This document shows positions 15,208 through 21,879 of a DNA stretch of 21,879 nt, one piece after another. Source of the stretch: Bacteroidota bacterium (GTDB lineage: Bacteria; Bacteroidota; Bacteroidia; Chitinophagales; Chitinophagaceae); assembly GCA_947461015.1 (NCBI GenBank), contig CANHIR010000012.1, positions 1 to 21,879 on the forward strand, given 5' to 3'. Within the stretch, counting starts at the first letter, position 1. Each line of letters opens with the position of its first letter. The notes under the pieces were generated by a model. The model was not told where the DNA came from. It saw only the letters and a program-made list of their open reading frames with translations, and ran no database searches. The position numbers were made by a program, and so were the translations under genes.

Positions 15208-15579
15208 ATGAAAAGTACAAAAATTATGTATTGGGTGAGCACAGTTATCATTTGTTTATTTGCTTCTACTGCAATTATGATGAATTCTAAAATGGCGATT
15301 GATGGCACAACACACTTAGGCATCCCAAGATGGCTAGGTTTGGAGGTGAGTATTGGTCAACTAATTGGACTTGTTCTATTAATTGTCCCTATAGTTCCAG
15401 CGCGCGTTAAAGAATGGGCCTATGTGGGATTTGGCATCTTGTATTTAACAGCGGCAATAGCACACCTTTCAGTTCAGGACCCAATTGGACATACCATTAT
15501 GGCGATTGCATTCTTTGGTCTATTAATATTGTCTTATAGTAGCTTTCACAAATTACAAGCAGAGAAAGGGAAGGCATAA
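15208..15579 (+). CDS. DoxX-like small membrane protein
   Basis: A 123-aa inner-membrane protein with four hydrophobic helices (about 7-25, 47-63, 72-88 and 93-112), typical of the DoxX/DoxX-like family. Seen: IPRWLGLEVSIGQLIG, IVPARVKEWAYVGFGILYLTAAIAHLS, and a closing ISFFGLLILSY-like helix. Members have been linked to redox homeostasis and to respiratory or solvent-stress responses, but the reaction is not known for this one. It is a single transcript unit that ends at a strong hairpin. The shared promoter with the NTF2-like gene, including the palindrome, suggests joint control. Confidence 0.8.
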   Translation: MKSTKIMYWVSTVIICLFASTAIMMNSKMAIDGTTHLGIPRWLGLEVSIGQLIGLVLLIVPIVPARVKEWAYVGFGILYLTAAIAHLSVQDPIGHTIMAIAFFGLLILSYSSFHKLQAEKGKA

Positions 15580-15599
15580 AAATTTATAATTTATCCCTC

Positions 15600-15638
15600 A
15601 ACAATAAAGGCTCCCAATGGGAGCCTTTATTGTTTATT
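15600..15638. terminator. Bidirectional terminator between DoxX and the M28 peptidase
   Basis: A 16-bp perfect stem: AACAATAAAGGCTCCC (15600-15615) and its complement (15619-15634), with the loop AAT and T-rich ends on both strands. It lies between the ends of two convergent genes. Confidence 0.9.
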
Positions 15639-15665
15639 AAATAACTTTTTTTAAAAGATCACTCA

Positions 15666-16970
15666 TTATTTTAATTGCTTTGTATCAACTCGGGAAGGGG
15701 TATCCTTGCCAGAAACAATCGTTCTTGCGCTTAATGCAATTGCCTTAATAATCTCATTCATATTGTCCATGTCCAATGTTTGGAACTCGTCACTTGGTTT
15801 ATGATAATTAGGTTCGCTGTCCATTTTAGAAGTTGAAATAGTATGTGCTGGAACACCTAGTCTTGCTAATGTAGCATTGTCAGAGCGGTAAAATAAATTT
15901 TGATCTGTATACGGATCAGGATAAAATTTAAAAGCAGACCCTTCTAAATTCTTTTGTAAGATATCTCCCATATTTGTTTTTTCATAACCCGTTATATAGG
16001 CACTGTTTTTACCCCATTTGCTTTCGGTGCCAATCATTTCTAAATTAAACATGGCTTTCACCGTTAAAGGATCAAATTGCTTCGAAAAATATTGAGCCCC
16101 ATAACCGCCTACTTCCTCGGCCGTAAAGGCAACGAAAATGAGGGTTCGCTCATTGTTGTTTAATTTTTTAAAATACTTTGATAGCATTATTACCGCTGTA
16201 GTTCCAGCTGCATCATCATTTGCTCCATTGTAAATAGAATCTCCATTTATCGCCTTCGCAGCATTTACACCAAGGTGATCATAGTGACCAGAGAAAATCA
16301 CATATTCATTTGCTAAAGATTTGCCAGGAATTACACCTACTACATTGGCCAATGCAAGACTTTCAATTTTATGTGTAGCTTCTATTGTGAATTTAGAAGG
16401 TATATTGTTGGTTAAAACAAAAACAACTGTTTTTTGATCTGCCGTTATATTTGATTTAAGTTGAACTAGTCTAGAAAAATTATTTGCAAAACTTTCGTCC
16501 ACTAAGACAACATAATTTGCATTTGCTGAAAGTACTTTTCTGGCGGCCATTCCAAAATTATCTTCTTTATTTATTTTAACCACTTCATATCCGCTTGTTT
16601 CATTAATGCTTACAATCGGTTCAGCGGAAACAACAATTAAGTTTTTAGTATCTAAGGCAACTCCATCAAAAGTCCCAGAAGCGGAAACAAATTTTGCACT
16701 TAATTTAGAAAAAGATTGTAAATAGGTATTGCTATTATTTAACTTATTTAAGCCAGCTTGCTTAAATTCATTCGCAATAAAATTTGCCGCCTTATCAATT
16801 CCTTTTGAAAAAGTACGTCTACCTTCTAGTTCATCAGAAGATAAAAACTTCTCAACTCTTTCAGTTTCACTTTTATTAATAATGGAACTAACTTCTTGTG
16901 CAATAACTTGACTACTTAACAAAGTACATAAAATGGTTATGTACAGAACATTCTTTTTCATAGATATCAT
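15666..16970 (-). CDS. Secreted M28 family zinc metallopeptidase
   Basis: An exported aminopeptidase-type enzyme (434 aa) that removes residues from peptides using two zinc ions. Seen: signal peptide (MKKNVLYITILC...VIAQ); the propeptide-like start LSSDELEGRR, typical of this group; a PA-like insert in the middle; and the zinc site with SGHYDHLGV (His/Asp), NGANDDAAGT (Asp), FTAEEVGGYGAQ (Glu-Glu base and ligand), NLEMIGT (Glu) and PNYHKPSDE (His). All five ligand positions are filled. The start is ATG 16970 or, more likely, ATG 16961 (MKKN), which gives a cleaner signal peptide. It is divergent from the ECF sigma gene. Confidence 0.9.
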   Translation of the reverse strand: MISMKKNVLYITILCTLLSSQVIAQEVSSIINKSETERVEKFLSSDELEGRRTFSKGIDKAANFIANEFKQAGLNKLNNSNTYLQSFSKLSAKFVSASGTFDGVALDTKNLIVVSAEPIVSINETSGYEVVKINKEDNFGMAARKVLSANANYVVLVDESFANNFSRLVQLKSNITADQKTVVFVLTNNIPSKFTIEATHKIESLALANVVGVIPGKSLANEYVIFSGHYDHLGVNAAKAINGDSIYNGANDDAAGTTAVIMLSKYFKKLNNNERTLIFVAFTAEEVGGYGAQYFSKQFDPLTVKAMFNLEMIGTESKWGKNSAYITGYEKTNMGDILQKNLEGSAFKFYPDPYTDQNLFYRSDNATLARLGVPAHTISTSKMDSEPNYHKPSDEFQTLDMDNMNEIIKAIALSARTIVSGKDTPSRVDTKQLK

Positions 16971-17026
16971 AATTAAATATTGAGTCTTAAAGATAAAGCA
17001 TTAAACTATTCTAATAAAGTATTGTC

Positions 17027-17034
17027 TAAATTTG
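17027..17034 (+). promoter_or_regulatory. Candidate -7 promoter box directly in front of the ECF sigma start codon
   Basis: TAAATTTG matches TAnnTTTG exactly and ends 3 nt before the ATG at 17038. If used, the transcript would begin at or beside the ATG (leaderless). The alternative TTG codon at 17032 lies inside the box, which argues against that start. Confidence 0.4.
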
Positions 17035-17037
17035 TAT

Positions 17038-17580
17038 ATGCAAAGTGACCAATCATTGGTAATTGAATTTCAACAGACTACTCAAAAAGAGGGACCCTAT
17101 ACGATATTACTTAAGCGTCATCAACAAAGAGTTTATTATCAAATAAAAAGAATGCTTAATAACCACATGGATGCCGATGATGTGGCTCAACAGGTTTGGA
17201 TAAAAGTTTGGAATAAATTGGATGGATTTAAAATGGAGAGTGAGTTTAGCACCTGGCTGTTTAGGATTGCCTACAATGAAACACTCAATTTTATTCAAAA
17301 GCAACAAAAACAAGCCGGATTTAATGAAAGTTCGGAAAATATCAACTTTGAAGACGCCACAACTGGTACTGATCATCCAAAATCTACAACCATTCAAATT
17401 GCTTTAGAGCATGCGATAAAGCAACTCCCTGAAAAACAAAGGTTTGTATTTATGTTGCGTTATTTTGAGGAGTTAAATTATGAAAAAATTGCTTCTATAA
17501 CTGGCACTTCAGTAGGAGGCGCAAAGGCCAATTTCCACCAAGCCTTGAGAAAAATGGAGGAAATTTTAAAACGGGATTAA
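17038..17580 (+). CDS. ECF-type RNA polymerase sigma-70 factor
   Basis: A 180-aa extracytoplasmic-function sigma factor with regions 2 and 4 only. Seen: region 2 with MDADDVAQQVWIKVWNKLDGF and STWLFRIAYNETLNFI (core binding and -10 recognition); a short acidic linker; and region 4 with LPEKQRFVFMLRYFEELNYE and GTSVGGAKANFHQALRKM (helix-turn-helix for -35). It is followed 33 bp later by a single-TM protein and then a Spy-like protein on the same strand. This is a common Bacteroidota layout in which the second protein restrains the sigma factor and the third is part of the envelope response. ATG 17038 is preferred over TTG 17032. Confidence 0.92.
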   Translation: MQSDQSLVIEFQQTTQKEGPYTILLKRHQQRVYYQIKRMLNNHMDADDVAQQVWIKVWNKLDGFKMESEFSTWLFRIAYNETLNFIQKQQKQAGFNESSENINFEDATTGTDHPKSTTIQIALEHAIKQLPEKQRFVFMLRYFEELNYEKIASITGTSVGGAKANFHQALRKMEEILKRD

Positions 17581-17613
17581 ACCTTTACAGTCAACATTAG
17601 TCATACTAGAGAA

Positions 17614-18072
17614 ATGGAAAATAAAGAAATAGACAACAGTATTATAGAAGACAGAGTCTTGGCAGAAGCGCTTTTTACAAAAGCTGCATTGGCTTGGTTT
17701 GATGAAAATCAAAAGCAGTTAGATCCGTATTTTTTTGATACACAATCGGCTGCTATTGTAAAGTCGCTGAAAAAGAAAAAAGGGAGGATTTTTAAAATTG
17801 GCAGTTATGGTAAAATTGCAATAGCCGCTTCTTTTTTAACAATTATTGCACTTGGATATTTGTATTTAAAAACAAATAAGAAAATAGAAACAGTGCCTTT
17901 AATTGTAAAAATAGAAGAAATTCCTACCTCAGAAATTGAGGCATATTTAAATTCAAATGAGTTATTGGCTGAAGCCGACTTACAACTTATTATAAAAGAA
18001 GAAGAAATAAATTTTTCATCAGAAGACTCAAAAGCAGCGAACAATCAGGATACAAACACAATTCTAAATTAA
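17614..18072 (+). CDS. Single-TM protein, putative anti-sigma factor
   Basis: A 152-aa protein I do not recognise from a named domain. It has an acidic N-terminal cytoplasmic part (1-50), a Lys-rich run KSLKKKKGR (50-58), one transmembrane helix (about 67-86) and an acidic, Glu-rich exported tail (87-152). This topology, together with its place between an ECF sigma gene and a Spy-like gene, is what suggests an anti-sigma factor. It lacks the HxxxCxxC zinc motif of ZAS-type anti-sigmas and the FecR-type domain, so the sigma-binding region would be of a different type. It could instead be an unrelated membrane protein co-expressed with the sigma factor. Confidence 0.65.
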   Translation: MENKEIDNSIIEDRVLAEALFTKAALAWFDENQKQLDPYFFDTQSAAIVKSLKKKKGRIFKIGSYGKIAIAASFLTIIALGYLYLKTNKKIETVPLIVKIEEIPTSEIEAYLNSNELLAEADLQLIIKEEEINFSSEDSKAANNQDTNTILN

Positions 18073-18087
18073 ACCAATAAAACAAAA

Positions 18088-18507
18088 ATGAATATCAATA
18101 CAATGAAAAAGATTGCATTATTATTTGTAGTAATTGCAATAACAATTACTACAAATGCACAACCTCCCAGAAGACAAGGTGGGGGTAGGGGACTTGGAAA
18201 AGAAAAAATTGAATTGTATAAAATTCAATTTATAACCAAAAAGTTGTCTTTAACTTCTGCAGAAGCGGAAGCTTTCTGGCCAGTTTATGAAGCACAAAAA
18301 AAAGTGATGAAAGAAATTATTGCAACCAAGTCCAATGACGAAATTCAATTACAAGAAGCTATTTTAAATGCTCGAAAAAAATTCAAATCCGATTTAAAGC
18401 CAGTGTTAAAATCAGAGGAACGCGTAAATGATGCTTTAAAAATTGAGCGTGAATTTTTAAAGAAAATGCGATTAGAAATGAACAGAAGAAAAGGTTTTAG
18501 AGCATAA
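18088..18507 (+). CDS. Spy/CpxP-like periplasmic protein
   Basis: A small exported, highly charged helical protein (139 aa; ATG 18103 would give 134). Seen: signal peptide ending NAQ, a Gly/Arg-rich linker (RRQGGGRGLGK), then long amphipathic helices including KKLSLTSAEAEAFWPVYEAQK, which resembles the LTxxEAxxFWPxY signature of Spy/CpxP-like (LTXXQ-type, 'periplasmic heavy metal sensor') proteins in Bacteroidota. Known relatives act as periplasmic chaperones or stress sensors. It follows the putative anti-sigma gene by 15 bp and ends the operon at a strong terminator, so it is probably either a target or a feedback component of the sigma system (inference). Confidence 0.78.
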   Translation: MNINTMKKIALLFVVIAITITTNAQPPRRQGGGRGLGKEKIELYKIQFITKKLSLTSAEAEAFWPVYEAQKKVMKEIIATKSNDEIQLQEAILNARKKFKSDLKPVLKSEERVNDALKIEREFLKKMRLEMNRRKGFRA

Positions 18508-18528
18508 TTGAAGTTTTAATTTAAGTTG

Positions 18529-18560
18529 CGCCTCCAATTACTTGGAGGCGTTTTTATTTT
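18529..18560 (+). terminator. Rho-independent terminator of the ECF sigma operon
   Basis: CGCCTCCAA (18529-18537), loop TTAC, TTGGAGGCG (18542-18550), then TTTTTATTTT. A GC-rich 9-bp stem with a T-tract in this AT-rich genome. It overlaps the apparent TTG start at 18542 of the next frame, which is therefore not the real start. Confidence 0.92.
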
Positions 18561-18598
18561 ATGGAAACCCTTTTGTATATTACAGAACAAATCTTTAT

Positions 18599-20038
18599 AT
18601 GAAAAAAATACTCAGTGTCATTGGTATACTATTTTCAGCTTTGCTCATTTTTATAGGTATAAGAACCATTACAAATAAACCTGCTGCAAATAATATTCAA
18701 GTTAATTTATCCCCATTGCCTCAAAATGCAGTTGCACATATGAGTGCAGCAATTCAGTACAAAACAGAAACGCCCAATGATGAATATCAATTTGATACGG
18801 CTACTTTTATGAATTATCGAAAATTTATTGAAACCACCTACCCATTAATTCACAAAAACTTAACCAGGACCATTATTGATAGTTTTAATTATATATATGA
18901 ATGGAAAGGTACCGACCCTTCCATATTGCCAATGGTATTAATGGCGCACTATGATGTAGTTCCAGTTGAAGCTTCGGCTGTGAAACTTTGGCATGCACAA
19001 CCTTATGGTGGAGAAGTGAAAGAAAATTACATTTGGGGAAGAGGCGTATTGGATGATAAAGCAAGTATGATTAGCATATTAGAAGCGACAGAAGCACAAT
19101 TGCAAAAAGGCTTTACTCCAAAACAATCTATCCTACTATGCTTTGGTGCCGATGAAGAATCAAGTGGTAAAGGCGCAACGGCAATGGTTGAATATTTTAA
19201 AAAATTAAACAGGAAATTTGACTTGGTGGTGGACGAAGGTGGTGAAATTTCAACAGAACAAAATAAATCGGTTAAAAAGCCAATTGCGTCAATTGGTGTT
19301 GGTGAAAAGGGGTATGTGACCCTGGTATTAACTGCTCAAAAAGAAGGTGGGCATTCGTCAATACCTGGACAACAAACAGCTATTGATATACTTAGCACTG
19401 CTATTGCAAAAGTGAACCAAAATCCAATGCCCACTAAGTTAACGCCGCCTATTGAAGCTTACTTAAAAAGCATAAGCCCATACAATGAAAACTTCTTTGA
19501 AAAAGTGGCTTTATCAAACATGTGGTTGTTTAAAAGTTTTGTAGTCAATAATATGACAAAGGATCCTTCAAGTAACGCATTGGTAAGAACAACCCTTGTG
19601 CCTACTGTATTTAATAGCGGAGTGAGAGACAATGTAATTCCAACATTTGCGACAGCGTATATCAATAGCAGAATTTTACCAGGACAATCTAGCAAAGAGG
19701 TTTATGATTATGTTCAAAAAACAATTAATGATACCAATATCAAAATCACTTATTATAAAAATTACATGACTGAGCCTTCTCCAACTACCGATGTGAATAG
19801 TAAATACTATAAACGTGTAGAAAAAGCCGTTCGTTCTGTGGTGAAGGATGTGGTTGTAGCGCCTATGCTAATGGTTGGCGCAACCGATTCCAGAAATTAT
19901 AGAGCAGTAAGTGAGGGGGTAGTAAACTTTACTCCATTAACCGATGCCAAAGGTTATCATGGCATAGATGAAAGAATGCTAATAAGCGATTTTCAAAAAT
20001 GTTTTAATTTTTATACCTTATTAATTAAGGGCGAATAA
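18599..20038 (+). CDS. M20 family zinc carboxypeptidase (CPS1/PM20D1-like)
   Basis: A 479-aa metallopeptidase of the M20 family, carboxypeptidase-S/PM20D1-like group, which hydrolyses (or makes) amide bonds of peptides or N-acyl amino acids. Seen: an N-terminal hydrophobic anchor or signal (1-20); MAHYDVVPVE with His117 and Asp119; WGRGVLDDKAS with Asp152; GADEESSGKGA with Glu186/Glu187 (general base and ligand); DEGGEIS; a dimerisation-domain segment GHSSIPG; and a C-terminal GYHGIDERM with His454. The metal site is complete. The start is ATG 18599; the upstream TTG at 18542 lies in the terminator of the preceding operon. It is transcribed alone and converges on the MFS gene. Confidence 0.9.
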   Translation: MKKILSVIGILFSALLIFIGIRTITNKPAANNIQVNLSPLPQNAVAHMSAAIQYKTETPNDEYQFDTATFMNYRKFIETTYPLIHKNLTRTIIDSFNYIYEWKGTDPSILPMVLMAHYDVVPVEASAVKLWHAQPYGGEVKENYIWGRGVLDDKASMISILEATEAQLQKGFTPKQSILLCFGADEESSGKGATAMVEYFKKLNRKFDLVVDEGGEISTEQNKSVKKPIASIGVGEKGYVTLVLTAQKEGGHSSIPGQQTAIDILSTAIAKVNQNPMPTKLTPPIEAYLKSISPYNENFFEKVALSNMWLFKSFVVNNMTKDPSSNALVRTTLVPTVFNSGVRDNVIPTFATAYINSRILPGQSSKEVYDYVQKTINDTNIKITYYKNYMTEPSPTTDVNSKYYKRVEKAVRSVVKDVVVAPMLMVGATDSRNYRAVSEGVVNFTPLTDAKGYHGIDERMLISDFQKCFNFYTLLIKGE

Positions 20039-20053
20039 GAAAAGTCTGAAATA

Positions 20054-21295
20054 TTAATTTTCTTGTTTTACTTTATACCCCTTCCAACCAAAATAAGCAA
20101 CTACGATAAAACAAAATAACGGCACCAAATATCCTAATTGAAATTTACCAGTGGTGTCACTTATGATACCAAAAATTCTTGGCATAATGGCGCCACCCAC
20201 AATGGACATGACTATTAAGCTACTCGCCATTTCGGTATCTGCGCCCAAGTCCTTGATGCCTAATGAAAAAATAGTTGGAAACATAATGGACATAAAAAAG
20301 CAGATTCCAATTAATGCATAAAGCGTTATCATGCCATTGCCAGCAATAACTATTCCACAAAGCATTATACTTATCAAAGAATAAATGAATAATAATTTAT
20401 GAGGTGCTAAAAATTTCATAAATGCAGTGCCTGCAAACCTACCTATTAAAAAAGCCAAGCCAGCAATACTGGCATACTTAGCAGGAGATAAGCTTGTAAC
20501 AATTTTTGCATCCTTTATATATACAATAAAAAGGCTAAATATTGAAACTTGTGCACCTACATAAAAGAATTGCGCAATTACTGCCCAAGTTAAATGCCTA
20601 TGTCTAAATGTTTTTAATATGCTGCTTGAATTATTTACTTCCTTGTTTCTTAAATCGGGTAGTTTGATAAAATAAAAAAGGGCAGCAACAATAAGCAATA
20701 CCAATGCTAAAATTATGTAAGGCATTTTTACACTAGCCGCTTCGGATGCCAAAGCTACTTTTTTTGCAGATTCGGTCATAGCGTCTAATTCGGCATCTGT
20801 ATGACCTTGAATCAAAATATATTTTTCGCCTAATAAGGGTGCCAATACAACCGCTAACCCATTAAAGGACTGGGCAAGATTTAACCTTTGCGTTGAATTT
20901 GTCGGGTTCCCTAAAGCAGATACATAGGGGTTGGCTGCAGTTTCTAAAATAGTTAACCCGCAGGCGATCACAAACAAAGCGATTAAAAAATAATTGTAAG
21001 ATTGATGATTTGCTGCTGGTATAAATAAAAATGATCCGATTGAAAATAACAATAAGCCAGAAATAATCCCAATTTTATACCCCCATTTTTTCATGATGTA
21101 ACCCGCAGGCAAGGCCATAAAAAAATAAGCAATAAATATAGCAGAGTCCACTAAGGTTGCCTGTGTTGTGGTCAACGAAAAAGAATGTTTTAAATGGGGT
21201 ATTAAAACAGGATCTAAATTATGTGCAAAGCCCCACAAAAAAAACAAACTGGTAATTAAAATAAAGGGAATTAAATAAGATTTGGTTTTTTGCAT
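20054..21295 (-). CDS. Sugar MFS transporter, FucP (fucose:H+ symporter) family
   Basis: A 413-aa major-facilitator protein with about 12 membrane helices. Seen: the N-terminal signature ITSLFFLWGFAHNLDPVLIPHLK of the FucP/GluP group, including the conserved N-D pair; the loop motif GYIMKKWGYKIG between helices 2 and 3; ETAANPYVSALG in helix 4-5, highly typical of FucP; and RLNLAQSFNGLA. An extra hydrophilic insert (TDAELDAMTESAKK) between helices 6 and 7 is common in Bacteroidota members. Likely sugars are fucose, glucose/galactose or another monosaccharide, not decidable here. It is divergent from the NIPSNAP gene. Confidence 0.9.
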   Translation of the reverse strand: MQKTKSYLIPFILITSLFFLWGFAHNLDPVLIPHLKHSFSLTTTQATLVDSAIFIAYFFMALPAGYIMKKWGYKIGIISGLLLFSIGSFLFIPAANHQSYNYFLIALFVIACGLTILETAANPYVSALGNPTNSTQRLNLAQSFNGLAVVLAPLLGEKYILIQGHTDAELDAMTESAKKVALASEAASVKMPYIILALVLLIVAALFYFIKLPDLRNKEVNNSSSILKTFRHRHLTWAVIAQFFYVGAQVSIFSLFIVYIKDAKIVTSLSPAKYASIAGLAFLIGRFAGTAFMKFLAPHKLLFIYSLISIMLCGIVIAGNGMITLYALIGICFFMSIMFPTIFSLGIKDLGADTEMASSLIVMSIVGGAIMPRIFGIISDTTGKFQLGYLVPLFCFIVVAYFGWKGYKVKQEN

Positions 21296-21349
21296 GGCTC
21301 GTAATTATATATAAATATAATAAATATTCACTTGACAAGATAGAAACCC

Positions 21350-21357
21350 TATTTTTG
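21350..21357 (+). promoter_or_regulatory. Candidate -7 promoter box for the NIPSNAP gene
   Basis: TATTTTTG fits TAnnTTTG and lies 19 nt upstream of the ATG at 21377. A TTG occurs at 21332-21334, a 15-bp gap that is somewhat short for the -33 element. Confidence 0.4.
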
Positions 21358-21376
21358 GTAACTCAAATAATAATTT

Positions 21377-21879
21377 ATGAAAAAATTGATAATATCAACG
21401 GTACTTGCCTTTACAATGTTGTATGGATTTTCTCAACAATCAAAAACAAATGCACGTGAATACTATTTGATACAAGTTTATCATTGCACTAGTAACCAAC
21501 AGATAAAAGGCATAGATGCTTATTTACAAAATACATACCTTCCTTATTTGCACAAGTCGGGTATTAAAAAAGTGGGTGTGTTTGCACCTATTGTAAATGA
21601 TACTGCAGCAGATAAAAAATTATACGTTTGGATTCCTATGCAAACCATAGACGTTCTTGATAAATTAGATCAGGGTATTGAAAAACTTGATCCATTTGCT
21701 AAAAATGAAATTGTAGATTTAGATAATGCAGACAGCAGTTTACCTTACACAAGAATAGAAAGAATTGTTGCCAAGTCTTTTAAATATCAAACCCAGTACG
21801 AAAAAAATTCCAGCTTAACTAAATCACCAGACCGTATTTATGAATACCGCAGTTATGAAAGTCCTACCGAAAATGCACA
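21377..21879 (+). CDS. NIPSNAP family protein, cut by the window end
   Basis: An open frame with a signal peptide (MKKLIISTVLAFTMLYGFSQ) runs to the end of the window without a stop (167 codons). Seen: the first dimeric ferredoxin-like domain with REYYLIQVYH, QNTYLPYLHKSGIKKVGVF and KLYVWIPMQTIDVLDKLD. A second domain starts with RIYEYRSYESPTE, the hallmark opening of a NIPSNAP repeat. Bacterial members of this kind are about 250-260 aa, so roughly 90 residues are missing at the right edge. Function is unknown; secreted members are frequent near carbohydrate genes in Bacteroidota and Planctomycetes. Confidence 0.8.
   Translation, partial: MKKLIISTVLAFTMLYGFSQQSKTNAREYYLIQVYHCTSNQQIKGIDAYLQNTYLPYLHKSGIKKVGVFAPIVNDTAADKKLYVWIPMQTIDVLDKLDQGIEKLDPFAKNEIVDLDNADSSLPYTRIERIVAKSFKYQTQYEKNSSLTKSPDRIYEYRSYESPTENA

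Noticed and set aside
20037..20064. AAGAAAA/TTTTCTT inverted repeat between the M20 and MFS genes as a terminator
   Set aside because: The stem is only 7 bp of nearly pure A-T with a 14-nt loop, so too weak to call in AT-rich DNA.
21304..21330. AT-rich near-palindrome between the MFS and NIPSNAP genes
   Set aside because: It is nearly pure A/T with two mismatches; low complexity explains it.

Overview
The window is AT-rich and gene-dense. It looks like a free-living or aquatic member of the Bacteroidota, probably Chitinophagaceae or a relative. Several things point there: protein families typical of that phylum (DUF1080, DUF1684, FucP-type MFS, NIPSNAP, M28, and an ECF sigma / single-TM protein / Spy-like trio), signal peptides that end in A-Q or G-Q, almost no Shine-Dalgarno sequences, and several boxes matching the Bacteroidota -7 consensus TAnnTTTG. 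This is an inference from gene content; no rRNA is present. I see no tRNA, rRNA, CRISPR array, insertion sequence or phage gene. No stretch longer than 300 bases lacks a gene.

Layout. 1-945: a Tat-exported sugar isomerase/epimerase, closed by a terminator. 1056-3308: a secreted penicillin-acylase-type (S45) amidohydrolase. 3248-3958 (minus): a LuxR-type regulator with a degenerate receiver domain, overlapping the end of the acylase gene. 3959-4197: a divergent promoter region with spaced direct repeats. 4198-6760: two adjacent ATP-grasp ligase genes 1 bp apart; the second carries a C-terminal SET plus post-SET methyltransferase domain. 6811-8332: a secreted DUF1080 protein and a YwaF/TIGR02206 membrane protein. 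8340-8681 (minus): a small HAD phosphatase. 8761-10854: a second S45 acylase. 10921-13104 (minus): a DUF1684 lipoprotein-like/secreted protein and a TviB-type UDP-sugar dehydrogenase. 13277-14651: a secreted esterase and a half-length asparaginase. 14659-15579: divergent NTF2-like and DoxX genes sharing a 23-bp perfect palindrome. 15666-16970 (minus): a secreted M28 peptidase. 17038-18507: ECF sigma factor, single-TM putative anti-sigma and Spy-like protein. 18599-20038: a membrane-anchored M20 carboxypeptidase. 20054-21295 (minus): a FucP-like sugar MFS transporter. 21377-end: a NIPSNAP protein cut by the window edge.

How the genes fit together. Much of the window serves scavenging outside the cytoplasm: amide hydrolases, peptidases, an esterase and sugar-processing proteins. 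The most unusual unit is the tandem ATP-grasp / ATP-grasp-SET operon with its divergent regulator. It has the layout of a small system that joins amino or carboxyl building blocks and then methylates a lysine or amine, but the substrate cannot be read from the sequence.
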